DNA of 64,000 nucleotides from Flavobacteriales bacterium (lineage in GTDB: Bacteria > Bacteroidota > Bacteroidia > Flavobacteriales_F > PHOS-HE28): NCBI GenBank assembly GCA_016721005.1, contig JADKJM010000005.1, forward strand, positions 62,001-126,000, given 5' to 3'. Positions 24,894 through 33,966 of this stretch are shown here, one piece after another (within the stretch, counting starts at the first letter, position 1; the number at the start of each line of letters is the position of its first letter). The notes beneath the pieces were generated by a model. It was not told the DNA's origin and ran no database searches. It saw only the letters and a program-made list of their open reading frames with translations. The position numbers were made by a program, and so were the translations under genes.

Positions 24894-27800
24894 ATGAAGT
24901 TCTCGCACCTCCACGTTCACACCCAATTCTCACTACTCGACGGCGCGGCCAGCATCCCCGCACTGTACAAGAAAGCCGCTGCTGATGGGCAGCCCGCGCT
25001 CGCCATCACGGACCATGGCAACATGTTCGGCGTGTTCAAGTTCGTGGCGGAGGCCGGCAAGCACAAGAACGAGGACGGCACGCCGAAGGTGAAGCCGATC
25101 GTGGGCTGCGAGTTCTACGTGGTCACGGACCGGCACAAGAAGGCGTTCACACGCGAGGACAAGGACAAGCGCTTCCACCAGTTGATGCTGGCGAAGAACG
25201 CACAGGGCTACAAGAACCTCAGCAAACTCTGCTCGCTTGGTTACATCGAGGGCTTCTACAGCAAGTACGCGCGCATAGACAAGGAACTGATCGAGAAGTA
25301 CCACGAAGGGCTGATCGCCACAACGTGCTGCTTGGGCGCGAGCGTACCGCAGGCCATCCTGCGCGGCGGCACCGATCTGTCCAAGGCGGAGGAGGAATTC
25401 AAGTGGTGGCTCAACCTGTTCGGCGAGGACTACTACGTGGAGATCCAACGCCACGGGATGCCGGAACAGGACCGCGTGAACGCCGTGCTGCTGGAATGGG
25501 CGAAGAAGTACAACGTGCCGGTGATCGCCAGCAACGACAGCCACTATGTGGACCAGGCGGACAGCAACGCGCACGACATCCTGTTGTGCATCAACACCGG
25601 CGAGAAGCAGAGCACGCCCAAAGCCGATGATGGCGATGACGAGGTGAGCCAGAAGGGCAAACGCTTCGCCTTCTACAACGACGAGTTCTACTTCAAGACC
25701 CAAGAGCAGATGCTGAAGTCCTTCAGCGACCTGCCCGAAGCCCTGGACAACACGAACCGCATCGTGGACAAGGTGGAACCCTTGAAGCTGAAGAAGGACA
25801 TCCTGCTCCCCAACTACGAGATCCCCACCGGCTTTGCGGACCAGAGCGAATACCTGAAGCACCTCACCTACGAAGGAGCGATACGCCGCTATCTCGCAAC
25901 GGATCCGGATCGAAGCGCCCGTACAGGCGACCCAATGGGTCGCCACAACGGCAGCTTCGACCAGGGGTCATCGGGTGGGATAGAAAGCCTCGACCCCAAG
26001 ATCAAGGAGCGGATCGACTTCGAACTCTTCACCATCCGCACGATGGGCTTCAGCGGATACTTCCTGATCACGCAGGATTTCATCAATGCCGGCAAGGCCA
26101 TGGGCGTGCTGATCGGCCCCGGTCGTGGCAGTGCAGCGGGAAGCGTGGTGGCCTATTGCATCGGCATCACGAACATCGACCCGATCAAGTACGACCTGCT
26201 GTTCGAGCGCTTCCTGAACCCGGACCGCAAGAGCATGCCCGATATCGACACCGACTTCGATGACGAGGGTCGGCAGAAGGTGATCGACTATGTGGTGAAC
26301 AAGTACGGCAAGAACCAGGTGGCGCAGATCATCACCTACGGCAGCATGGCCGCCAAGAGCAGCATCCGCGACGTGAGCCGCGTGATGGACCTGCCGCTGC
26401 AGGAAGCCGATCGCCTCGCGAAGCTGGTCCCCGAACGACCGGGCATCGAACTGGGCCGCATCCTGAACGCACCGATCGAAGGCCCGGGCAGCTTGAAGGC
26501 GAAGGAGAACCTGAGCAGCGATGAACTTGCCAATGTGAAGGTATTACGCGAGATCCTTGCAAGCGGCGAGCTCACGTCGGACGTGCTGCGCGAAGCCGAG
26601 AAGCTGGAAGGCAGCGTGCGCGGCACTGGTGTTCACCCGGCGGGCATCATCATCGCCCCGAGCGACCTCACGGAGATCATCCCCGTTTGCACCTCGAAGG
26701 AATCCACCCTCCTGCTCACACAGTACGAAGGCAAGGTGATCGAGGACGTCGGTGTGATCAAGATGGACTTCCTGGGTTTGAAGACCCTCACCATCATCCG
26801 CGATGCACTGCGCATGATCAAGGCCAACCACGGCATCGACATCGCGATCGACGACATTCCGCTGGACGACGAGAAAACCTTCGGGATCTACCAGCGCGCC
26901 GAGACCAATGGCACCTTCCAGTTCGAAAGTCCGGCCATGCAGAAGCACCTGCGCGAACTGAAGGCGGACCAATTCGGCGACCTCATCGCCATGAACGCGC
27001 TGTACCGTCCGGGCCCGATGGAGTACATCCCGAACTTCATCAAGCGCAAGCGCGGGCTGGAGAAGATCGTGTACGACCTCCCCGAAATGGAGGAGTTGCT
27101 GAAGGAGACCTACGGCATCACGGTGTACCAGGAGCAGGTGATGTTGCTCAGCCAGAAGCTCGCGGGCTTCAGCAAAGGCGATGCGGATGTGCTGCGCAAA
27201 GCGATGGGCAAGAAGGACCGCGCCACGCTGGACCGGATGAAGGGCCAGTTCCTCTCGGGAACGAGCGAGCGCGGGTTCGACGAGAAAGTGTGTATGAAGA
27301 TCTGGACCGACTGGGAAGCGTTCGCCCAGTACGCCTTCAACAAATCGCACAGCACCTGCTACGCCGTCGTGGCCTACCAAACGGCATGGTTGAAGGCGAA
27401 CTACCCGAGCGAATACATGGCCAGCGTGCTCACGCATTCCGGCGGCCAGATCGACAAGATCACCTTCTTCATGGAGGAATGCCGGCGCATGGGGATCAAG
27501 GTGCTTGGGCCCGATGTGAACGAAAGCAGCTTCCAGTTCAGCGTGAACAAGGAGGGGCGGATCCGTTTCGGATTGGGCGCCGTGAAGGGCGTGGGCGAAG
27601 CCGCCGTGGAAACGATCGTGGCGGAACGCGGCAAGGACGGCCCCTACTCCACCATCTTCGATCTCGTTCGTCGCGTGAACCTGCGATCAGCGAACCGGAA
27701 GGCATTGGAAAGTCTCGCTTATGCAGGCGCCTTCGATTCGTTGAACGTGACGCGTGCACATTTCTTCCACTCCGCCGGCGAAGGCAAACCGACGTGGGTG

Positions 27801-28580
27801 GAAACCCTCACCCGTTTTGGGCAGCAACACCAGGACGGCGTTGATTCCGCGCAGGTGAGCATGTTCGATGGTGCGGTGGAAGGCGCTGGCATCCCCGAAC
27901 CGACCTTACCACAGATCGAAGGATGGAGCGCGTTGGAGAAACTCCACTTCGAGAAGGAGGTGATCGGTTTCTACTTGAGCGGCCACCCACTGGATGATCA
28001 CCGTTTGGAGATCAAGTACCTCTGCCACAACAATCTCGCACAACTCACCGACCTGAAAGCTTTGGAGGGCCGCGACATCTCCTTCGCAGGGATCGTCACG
28101 AAAGCCGAGCATCGCATCGCGAAGAGCGGCAAGCCCTTCGGAACGATGAGCCTGGAGGATCACCTCGGTTCGCACGACTTCATGCTCTTCAGTGAGGACT
28201 ACTTGCGCTTCAAGCTGTACCTGCAACCGGGCGTGCTCCTTTTCGTGAAAGGCCGGGCGATGGCGCGCACATGGGGGCGCGATGAGGGCCAGATGGAATT
28301 CAAGATCGCGAGCATGGAACTCTTGAGCGATGTACGTGAGAAGCACCTGACCAAGTTGAACTTGACATTGGAGGCCGAGCGCGTCTCGGACGAACTGGTC
28401 CACGAACTTGGACAGCTACTCGCGGCGCATCCCGGCAAATGCAAAGTGAACTTCCAACTCGTCAGCCAGTCCGAGAACGTAGCCGTTGATGTGCCCAGTC
28501 GCAAGCATTTGGTGACGATCAGCGAGGATCTGGTGAATGCACTCGACGGCCTCATCGATGTTTCCTACGCGTTGAACTGA
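24894..28580 (+). CDS. dnaE: DNA polymerase III alpha subunit
   Basis: The protein has 1228 residues and is the replicative polymerase of class C. PHP domain begins HLHVHTQFSLLDGAAS with histidines 5, 7 and 9. The palm carries PDIDTDFDDEGR with catalytic D450 and D452, and the third carboxylate D625 in MKMDFLGLKTL. GPGRGSAAGSVVAYC, FNKSHSTCYA and the OB-fold near the C-terminus (ISFAGIVTKAEHRIAKSG) are present. About 25 residues not expected in the family lie after EGAIRRYL (nt 25905-25970) and are encoded by a palindromic element, in frame. Start chosen at the ATG that opens the PHP domain; TAACTTCG precedes it. trxA follows on the same strand. Confidence 0.95.
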   Translation: MKFSHLHVHTQFSLLDGAASIPALYKKAAADGQPALAITDHGNMFGVFKFVAEAGKHKNEDGTPKVKPIVGCEFYVVTDRHKKAFTREDKDKRFHQLMLAKNAQGYKNLSKLCSLGYIEGFYSKYARIDKELIEKYHEGLIATTCCLGASVPQAILRGGTDLSKAEEEFKWWLNLFGEDYYVEIQRHGMPEQDRVNAVLLEWAKKYNVPVIASNDSHYVDQADSNAHDILLCINTGEKQSTPKADDGDDEVSQKGKRFAFYNDEFYFKTQEQMLKSFSDLPEALDNTNRIVDKVEPLKLKKDILLPNYEIPTGFADQSEYLKHLTYEGAIRRYLATDPDRSARTGDPMGRHNGSFDQGSSGGIESLDPKIKERIDFELFTIRTMGFSGYFLITQDFINAGKAMGVLIGPGRGSAAGSVVAYCIGITNIDPIKYDLLFERFLNPDRKSMPDIDTDFDDEGRQKVIDYVVNKYGKNQVAQIITYGSMAAKSSIRDVSRVMDLPLQEADRLAKLVPERPGIELGRILNAPIEGPGSLKAKENLSSDELANVKVLREILASGELTSDVLREAEKLEGSVRGTGVHPAGIIIAPSDLTEIIPVCTSKESTLLLTQYEGKVIEDVGVIKMDFLGLKTLTIIRDALRMIKANHGIDIAIDDIPLDDEKTFGIYQRAETNGTFQFESPAMQKHLRELKADQFGDLIAMNALYRPGPMEYIPNFIKRKRGLEKIVYDLPEMEELLKETYGITVYQEQVMLLSQKLAGFSKGDADVLRKAMGKKDRATLDRMKGQFLSGTSERGFDEKVCMKIWTDWEAFAQYAFNKSHSTCYAVVAYQTAWLKANYPSEYMASVLTHSGGQIDKITFFMEECRRMGIKVLGPDVNESSFQFSVNKEGRIRFGLGAVKGVGEAAVETIVAERGKDGPYSTIFDLVRRVNLRSANRKALESLAYAGAFDSLNVTRAHFFHSAGEGKPTWVETLTRFGQQHQDGVDSAQVSMFDGAVEGAGIPEPTLPQIEGWSALEKLHFEKEVIGFYLSGHPLDDHRLEIKYLCHNNLAQLTDLKALEGRDISFAGIVTKAEHRIAKSGKPFGTMSLEDHLGSHDFMLFSEDYLRFKLYLQPGVLLFVKGRAMARTWGRDEGQMEFKIASMELLSDVREKHLTKLNLTLEAERVSDELVHELGQLLAAHPGKCKVNFQLVSQSENVAVDVPSRKHLVTISEDLVNALDGLIDVSYALN
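25907..25963. repeat. Palindromic element inserted in-frame in dnaE
   Basis: A near-perfect dyad centred on 25935. The inner arms GGCGACCCA (25926-25934) and TGGGTCGCC (25936-25944) are exact; the outer arms GGATCGAAGC (25907-25916) and GCTTCGACC (25954-25962) pair with one mismatch, and both are placed symmetrically about the centre. It codes for D-R-S-A-R-T-G-D-P-M-G-R-H-N-G-S-F-D-Q in DnaE. One opposite-strand frame reads ATHWVA, a translation I associate with a common dispersed palindromic repeat. The flanking protein is otherwise typical of DnaE. Confidence 0.75.
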
Positions 28581-28718
28581 CACATGGACAGGAGATCCAA
28601 AGTGGCAAGGAGATCGTTGACGCGGGATATCTTTGGCGGCCGGATCCATAGGTAAGGAAAAGCAAGCAGTAACGACCAGCACACGCAATCAACCAGCGCC
28701 ACGGCGCAACTCAACAAC

Positions 28719-29039
28719 ATGGCACTCGAATTCACAGACAGCAACTTTGAAGAACTCGTCCTTAAGAGCGACAAACCCGTGGTGGTGGACTTTTGGGCGG
28801 AATGGTGCGGCCCCTGCCGCATGGTAGGCCCGGTGGTCCAGGAGATCGCCGCGGAATACGAGGGCAAGGCCGTCGTCGGCAAGCTCAACGTGGACCAGAA
28901 CGCGCAGGTGAGCATGAAGTACGGCATCCGCAGCATCCCCACCATCCTGTTCTTCAAGAATGGTGAAGTGGTGGACCGCAGCGTGGGTGCTGTTCCCAAG
29001 TCGCAATTGACGCAGAAGCTGGACGGGCAGTTGGCCTGA
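28719..29039 (+). CDS. trxA: Thioredoxin
   Basis: The protein has 106 residues, standard length. Active site WCGPC with cysteines 30 and 33, preceded by the buried Asp in VVVDFWAEW and followed by the cis-proline loop IRSIPTILFF. It reduces protein disulfides in the cytosol using thioredoxin reductase, which is not in the window. A clear hairpin follows the stop, so this is the end of a transcript that probably began at or before dnaE (138 bp away). Confidence 0.95.
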   Translation: MALEFTDSNFEELVLKSDKPVVVDFWAEWCGPCRMVGPVVQEIAAEYEGKAVVGKLNVDQNAQVSMKYGIRSIPTILFFKNGEVVDRSVGAVPKSQLTQKLDGQLA

Positions 29040-29057
29040 ATCCATTGACCTGACGTA

Positions 29058-29093
29058 CCCCGCACATCGCATTGCGTTGTGCGGGGTTCTTCT
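29058..29093 (+). terminator. Rho-independent terminator after trxA
   Basis: CCCCGCAC (29058-29065) and GTGCGGGG (29079-29086) form an 8-bp perfect stem with a 13-nt loop, followed by TTCTTCTTT. It lies 18 bp after the trxA stop. Confidence 0.8.
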
Positions 29094-29173
29094 TTCCGGT
29101 TCAACGGTAGTAGCTCGGGCACCGCGTTGTATCGTTGCAGCGTTCCGCGTGGTACCCACCGAACCAATAGGAC

Positions 29174-29641
29174 ATGGACGACACCGACAGCTATCGAAAG
29201 ACTCCGCTCTTCAAGCAAGCGGAGGAGATCCGCAAGTTGGCCACGGCCATTGTGGAGAGCGCTCCTGACGAGATCAAGGGAGGGGACCCGAAGCGACGGG
29301 ACTTCGATGATCACATGCTTGAACAGAGCAAGGACGACATCATGGCGAACGCCTACCTGATCGGAGCCAAGATCGCAGGAACAAGTAGCATGAACCTGTA
29401 CGACCTCCAAATGGAATACGCGTGTTTGATCCGGCGGGCATGCCGAGAGATGGTCGTTGCCTTGCGTGGCCTGGAGATCGCCGGACACAGCGAACAAGCG
29501 CACTTCGACCTGTTGCGCAACGCAGTGGAGGAATTCCGCCCCTTGTTCGTTGAATGGGTGGCCACCTTCAAGGACTCCGATCGCATGTATGATGATTGGG
29601 GACTATTCAATCTGCCGGGCGACATTCCTGATGTGGATTGA
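29174..29641 (+). CDS. Hypothetical helical protein
   Basis: The protein has 155 residues, all helical by pattern and strongly charged: MDDTDSYRKTPLFKQAEEIR, MANAYLIGAKIAGTSSMNLY, YACLIRRACREMVVALRGLE, and EEFRPLFVEWVATFKDSDRM. No signal peptide or membrane segment, so it is cytoplasmic. I do not recognise the family; a four-helix-bundle arrangement is likely. It ends 42 bp before the GTG that I take as the start of the DUF58 gene. Confidence 0.65.
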   Translation: MDDTDSYRKTPLFKQAEEIRKLATAIVESAPDEIKGGDPKRRDFDDHMLEQSKDDIMANAYLIGAKIAGTSSMNLYDLQMEYACLIRRACREMVVALRGLEIAGHSEQAHFDLLRNAVEEFRPLFVEWVATFKDSDRMYDDWGLFNLPGDIPDVD

Positions 29642-29683
29642 TCCTTGAACCCGTCTTGTCCGTCGAACCTCGACCTTTGCTCC

Positions 29684-30607
29684 GTGCCCATCGAACAGAA
29701 CCAGATCCAAGCGTTAAGCGCCCTTGAATTCAAGGCCCGTCAAGTAGTGGAAGGATTTCTTGCAGGCCTACACAAGAGTCCGTTCCATGGCTTCAGTGTG
29801 GAGTTCGCGGAACACCGCGCATACAACCAAGGGGAAAGCACGAAGCACATCGATTGGAAACTCTTCGCACGCACGGACAAACTCTTTGTGAAGCGTTACG
29901 AGGAGGAGACCAATTTGCGGTGTGAGTTGGTATTGGACGCATCCAGTTCGATGTACTACCCGGCGAAGTCGGATGTGAAAGGCTTCAACAAGGCCGAATT
30001 CGCGATCCATGCGGCGGCGACCTTCATCCAACTCCTTCGGAAACAGCGCGACGCGGTGGGCCTTACCATCTTCAGTGATGTGGTGGCCGCTTCGGAAAAG
30101 GCGAAAAGCAGCGGAGCACACCTGCGGAACCTGATGAACCGTTTGGAGTCGCTGCTCGCTGACGACGCGCCGAGTCGGGGCCAGCGCACGGACATGGTGG
30201 CCGCACTGCATGACATCGCGCAACGCGCACACCGCCGCAGCCTCGTGGTGATCCTGAGCGATATGTTGGATAGCGCGGACCGGGAGGAGGAGATGTTCGA
30301 TGCGTTGCAACACTTGCGGTTCAACAAGCACGACATCATCCTGTTCCATGTGGTGGATCGGAAGCGGGAACTGGAATTGGACGTGCAGGACCGCCCGTAC
30401 ACGTTCGTGGATGTGGAGACCGGCGAACAAGTGAAGGCGCACCCCGCTGAGGTGCGCGATGCGTATCGCACGGCCATGGCCGAACGTTGGCACCGCTTGA
30501 AGCTGAAGTGTGGCCAATACCGCATCGATCTAGTGGAAGCCGACATCAACGCAGGCTTCGAACCGATCCTGTTGGAATTCCTGAACAAGCGTGCGCGCTT
30601 GTACTGA
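29684..30607 (+). CDS. DUF58 domain protein
   Basis: The protein has 307 residues if started at the GTG at 29684, which stands just after a GACCTTTG box; an in-frame TTG at 29645 gives 13 more residues. DUF58 motifs: KARQVVEGFLAGLHKSPFHG, SVEFAEHRAYNQGESTKHID (the conserved RxYxxGD-like region, here N-Q-G-E), and IDWKLFARTDKLFVKRYEEE. A vWA-like fold follows, with the MIDAS-type motif LDASSSMY and later LVVILSDMLDS. Such proteins usually stand beside MoxR AAA+ ATPases, but none is in view. Function probably in assembly or folding of surface or complex proteins; unproven. Confidence 0.82.
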   Translation: MPIEQNQIQALSALEFKARQVVEGFLAGLHKSPFHGFSVEFAEHRAYNQGESTKHIDWKLFARTDKLFVKRYEEETNLRCELVLDASSSMYYPAKSDVKGFNKAEFAIHAAATFIQLLRKQRDAVGLTIFSDVVAASEKAKSSGAHLRNLMNRLESLLADDAPSRGQRTDMVAALHDIAQRAHRRSLVVILSDMLDSADREEEMFDALQHLRFNKHDIILFHVVDRKRELELDVQDRPYTFVDVETGEQVKAHPAEVRDAYRTAMAERWHRLKLKCGQYRIDLVEADINAGFEPILLEFLNKRARLY

Positions 30608-30686
30608 ACAGTCACTCCGCGCACGACCCGTTGTTGCCGGGGAACCGCGCCCATCGCGGGATGGCGGATAACATCAAGCACATGCC

Positions 30687-30716
30687 TTGCACATTCGCTG
30701 CACGCGCCTACATTTG
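30687..30716 (+). promoter_or_regulatory. Promoter of tRNA-Asp (-33 TTG, -7 TACATTTG)
   Basis: TTG at 30687-30689 and TACATTTG at 30709-30716 are separated by 19 nt, the spacing of the Bacteroidota -33/-7 promoter. The tRNA begins 30 nt after the -7 box. This fits the consensus in both boxes and in spacing. Confidence 0.7.
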
Positions 30717-30746
30717 CAGCCGCTTCGTTGGAAAACGAAGCAAATC

Positions 30747-30820
30747 GGACTGGTAGTTCAGCTGGTTAGAATGCCGCCCTGTCACGGCGGAGGTCGCGGG
30801 TTCGAGTCCCGTCCGGTCCG
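30747..30820 (+). tRNA. tRNA-Asp (anticodon GTC)
   Basis: Folds into a complete cloverleaf. Acceptor arms GGACTGG (30747-30753) and CCGGTCC (30813-30819) with discriminator G at 30820. D stem GTTC/GAAT, anticodon stem CCGCC/GGCGG with loop CTGTCAC, and T arm GCGGG-TTCGAGT-CCCGT. The 3' CCA is not encoded. Two terminator hairpins follow and a -33/-7 promoter precedes, so it is a single-gene transcript. Confidence 0.97.
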
Positions 30821-30821
30821 C

Positions 30822-30845
30822 AAGCCCACCCAGTGGGCTTTCTTC
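30822..30845 (+). terminator. First hairpin after tRNA-Asp
   Basis: AAGCCCAC (30822-30829) pairs with GTGGGCTT (30833-30840) over a 3-nt loop; TCTTC follows. It stands 1 bp after the tRNA. Confidence 0.75.
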
Positions 30846-30876
30846 AAAACGTAAAGAACGCATGGAGTCCGCAACG

Positions 30877-30908
30877 AAAGCCCACCGCAAGTGGGCTTTC
30901 TTCATTTT
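30877..30908 (+). terminator. Second hairpin after tRNA-Asp
   Basis: AAAGCCCAC (30877-30885) and GTGGGCTTT (30891-30899) form a 9-bp stem with a 5-nt loop, then CTTCATTTT. The arm sequence is the same as in the first hairpin, so the pair looks duplicated. Confidence 0.75.
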
Positions 30909-31031
30909 GGACCACCGCGGTTGACTGTGATCTCAAAAGTTACCCGAACAGATCATGTCATCCTGCGGATGATATCCAAGGCTCGCCGAAAACCGTTCGC
31001 CCTGATCCGATCGATTCCAGTAACATCGCGT

Positions 31032-33767
31032 ATGCGCTTTCCCGGAACATGGCCTGCAATCGCCGCCGTACTGCTTCTCTGCCCGCTCAGTACCACCGCG
31101 CAGACCCGGTCCGGCACCACGGCTTGGTGGTCCAACATCAGCGAACGTGATGTGATCGTCGCCGGTGAACGCCGGATCGTGCCGGACGCGTACCGCATTG
31201 TACGGATCAACGGTACGGCACTGAGCGATGTGCTCGATGGCGCCAACAGTGGCACCATCCCCGAAATGGCGGTCAAGGCCGACCGCACCATCGCCCTGCC
31301 CATGCCCGATGGCAGCATGGCGCGCTTCCGTTTCATGGAATCCTCGGTGATGCACCCCGATCTGCAGGCGCAATTGCCCATGATCCGCACCTATGCGGGA
31401 TATGGGATGGATGATCCCGGTGCCACGGTACGCTTCGATCTGACGCCGCACGGCTTCCACGCCATGGTGCTCTCGGCACGGCACGAAGCATACTTCATCG
31501 ACCCGTACGCGTATGGCAACACCACCGACCTGATCTGTTACCGCAAGGTCGATTTCCACAAGGAACTTGGTCACGGCTTCCGGTTCTGCGCGTTCGATGA
31601 AGTGAACGACGCGGAACACATCGCGCGCCGTGCGCAGGAGGTGATCGAGTCGCTCGAAGGCGCGCGCGCAGGCGATTGCCAGTTCCGCACGTACCGGCTG
31701 GCGCTGGCATGCACGGGCGAGTACGCCGCTTTCCATGGCGGAACGGTGCCACTCGTGGCGGCGGCAATGACCACGAGCTTGAATCGTGTGAACCAGATAT
31801 ACGAGCGCGATGCAACGCTCACCCTGCAACTGGTGGCGAACAACAACAGCCTCATCTACCTCAATTCCTCCACCGACCCGTACTCCAACGGAAGTGGCAA
31901 CACGATGCTGGGCCAGAACATCAGCACATGCAACAGTGTGATCGGCTCCGCCAACTACGACATCGGCCATGTGTTCAGCACAGGCGGCGGTGGCGTAGCC
32001 TACCTGGCCAGCGTTTGCACCAGCAACAAGGCGGGCGGCGTCACGGGTTCCAGTTCCCCGGTGGGCGACCCCTTCGACATCGATTACGTGGCGCATGAGA
32101 TGGGCCACCAGTTCGGCGGCAACCACACGCAGAACAACAACTGCAATCGTTCTTCCGCCGCGGCGGTGGAAGTGGGCAGCGGCATCACGATCATGGGCTA
32201 CGCCGGCGTATGCTCCCCCGACGTGGCCCTGCACAGCGATGACATGTTCGGTGGATACAGTCTCGGTGAGATCCACACCTTCATCACCGGCGGCAGCCAC
32301 ACGTGCGATGCGGTGACGGCCCTGGGGAACTCGTCCCCTACCGCCGATGCCGGTGCCGATCGCGTGATCCCGAAAAGCACGCCCTTCGTGCTCACAGGTA
32401 CGGGCACCGATGCCAACGGCGCTGATGTGCTCACCTATAGCTGGGAGCAGATGAATAGTACCGTGGCCACACAACCGCCGGTGAGCACCAATACGGGCGG
32501 ACCCTGCTTCCGGCCCTTCCTGCCTACAACGAGCGACCAGCGCTTCTTCCCGGATCTGGGCGCGATCATCGCCAACACCACGCCCACGTGGGAAGTGCTG
32601 GCATCGGTGGGGCGCACGTACAACTTCAGGCTCACGGTTCGCGACAATGCCATCGGCGGCGGATGCAATGCGCAGGACAATATGGTGGTGACGGTGAACG
32701 GTACCGCTGGGCCGTTCTTGGTAACCGCCCCGAACACGGCAGTGACATGGCCCGGACAAAGCATGCAGACCGTCACATGGAACGTGGCCGGCACCACTGC
32801 ATCACCGGTGAGTTGCGCGAACGTGGACATCCTGCTGAGCACAGATGGCGGCCTCACCTGGCCGGTGACCTTGTTGAGCGCAACGCCCAACGATGGCAGC
32901 GCAACGGTCGATGTACCGAGCATCGCCACCACCACCGCGCGTATCGTGGTGAAGGCGAGCGGCAACATCTTCTTCGACATGAGCAACACCGATTTCACGA
33001 TCACCGCTGCGGCACAGGCACAAGCGAACGTGAAGCTCTGGCTTGATGGACCCTACGACAGCGGCACGGGCCTGATGACCGACAGCTTGCGCGTGAACAA
33101 CCTGATCCCGCTGCAGGAACCTTACACCGCCATGAGCTTCGCGAATGCCGGTGGCGGTGGCGGCGAAACCATCGCGGCAGGCGTGCTGGCCACCGCAGGC
33201 AACAACGCCATCGTGGATTGGGTGCGCGTGGAACTGCGTTCCGCCAGCGATGCGACCAGCCTCGTGGCCTCGCGCCATGCGCTGGTGCAGCGCGATGGGG
33301 ACGTGGTGGCCGCGAACGGTTCTTCCGTCTTGAGCTTTGATGCGGAGGCAGGTGATTATTTCGTGGTCGTGCGGCATCGCAACCACCTCGGGGCGATGAC
33401 GCTGGGCACGGTGGACTTCACCGGTGCCACGCCCACGATCGACTTCCGCTCGGCAGCCACGAGCACCTTCGGCACCAATGCGCGCAAGGACATTCCAGGC
33501 GCGATGGCCTTGTGGGCGGGCAATGTGTTCCGCTCCGCGCCCGCGATGGAGGAACTCAAGTACACCGGCCAGTCCAACGATCGCGATCCCATCCTTGAAG
33601 CGATCGGCGGTTCGGTGCCGACCAATATCATCGCAGGTTACTCCGTGACGGATGTGAACATGGATGGCGTGACGAAGTACATCGGCGCCGGCAACGACCG
33701 CGACCCGATCCTCAGCAATATCGGCGGTTCGGTGCCGACGAACACGCTGGATGAACAGCTACCCTAG
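31032..33767 (+). CDS. Reprolysin-like zinc metalloprotease with PKD-like and dockerin-like tail
   Basis: The protein has 911 residues from the ATG at 31032 (MRFPGTWPAIAAVLLLCPLS), a signal peptide; the 47 codons upstream would run through the terminator of the tRNA. The zinc site is HEMGHQFGGNH (HEXXHXXGXXH) followed by the Met-turn IMGYAG, as in reprolysin (M12B-like) metzincins. After the catalytic domain come an Ig/PKD-like part (ADAGADRVIPKSTPFVLTG, SYSWEQ-type) and a CalX-beta-like region. The C-terminus carries a twice repeated unit, YTGQSNDRDPILEAIGGSVP and YIGAGNDRDPILSNIGGSVP, with D-rich loop V-N-M-D-G between, resembling calcium-binding dockerin repeats. It is probably secreted. 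Confidence 0.85.
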   Translation: MRFPGTWPAIAAVLLLCPLSTTAQTRSGTTAWWSNISERDVIVAGERRIVPDAYRIVRINGTALSDVLDGANSGTIPEMAVKADRTIALPMPDGSMARFRFMESSVMHPDLQAQLPMIRTYAGYGMDDPGATVRFDLTPHGFHAMVLSARHEAYFIDPYAYGNTTDLICYRKVDFHKELGHGFRFCAFDEVNDAEHIARRAQEVIESLEGARAGDCQFRTYRLALACTGEYAAFHGGTVPLVAAAMTTSLNRVNQIYERDATLTLQLVANNNSLIYLNSSTDPYSNGSGNTMLGQNISTCNSVIGSANYDIGHVFSTGGGGVAYLASVCTSNKAGGVTGSSSPVGDPFDIDYVAHEMGHQFGGNHTQNNNCNRSSAAAVEVGSGITIMGYAGVCSPDVALHSDDMFGGYSLGEIHTFITGGSHTCDAVTALGNSSPTADAGADRVIPKSTPFVLTGTGTDANGADVLTYSWEQMNSTVATQPPVSTNTGGPCFRPFLPTTSDQRFFPDLGAIIANTTPTWEVLASVGRTYNFRLTVRDNAIGGGCNAQDNMVVTVNGTAGPFLVTAPNTAVTWPGQSMQTVTWNVAGTTASPVSCANVDILLSTDGGLTWPVTLLSATPNDGSATVDVPSIATTTARIVVKASGNIFFDMSNTDFTITAAAQAQANVKLWLDGPYDSGTGLMTDSLRVNNLIPLQEPYTAMSFANAGGGGGETIAAGVLATAGNNAIVDWVRVELRSASDATSLVASRHALVQRDGDVVAANGSSVLSFDAEAGDYFVVVRHRNHLGAMTLGTVDFTGATPTIDFRSAATSTFGTNARKDIPGAMALWAGNVFRSAPAMEELKYTGQSNDRDPILEAIGGSVPTNIIAGYSVTDVNMDGVTKYIGAGNDRDPILSNIGGSVPTNTLDEQLP

Positions 33768-33966
33768 AGTGGTATCCTCCCGACCGGACCCGGAACGACC
33801 GTCTCTGCTCAGCATCGATCGTACCGTTCCGGTCGCGGCACGATCAACCAACAACTGAGGCCGCGTCGGATCCGGAAGCTGGACGCTGTGCTGCATTGGA
33901 TCGATCAGGGCGCTCCCTTGCTCGATCCGTCTGTCGAGATGAGATGCGAATGGCGAAATTCAGCCC

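Noticed and set aside
30933..32759. Minus-strand ORF of 608 codons opposite the metalloprotease
   Set aside because: Antisense to the HEXXHXXGXXH protease domain; no motif or start support.
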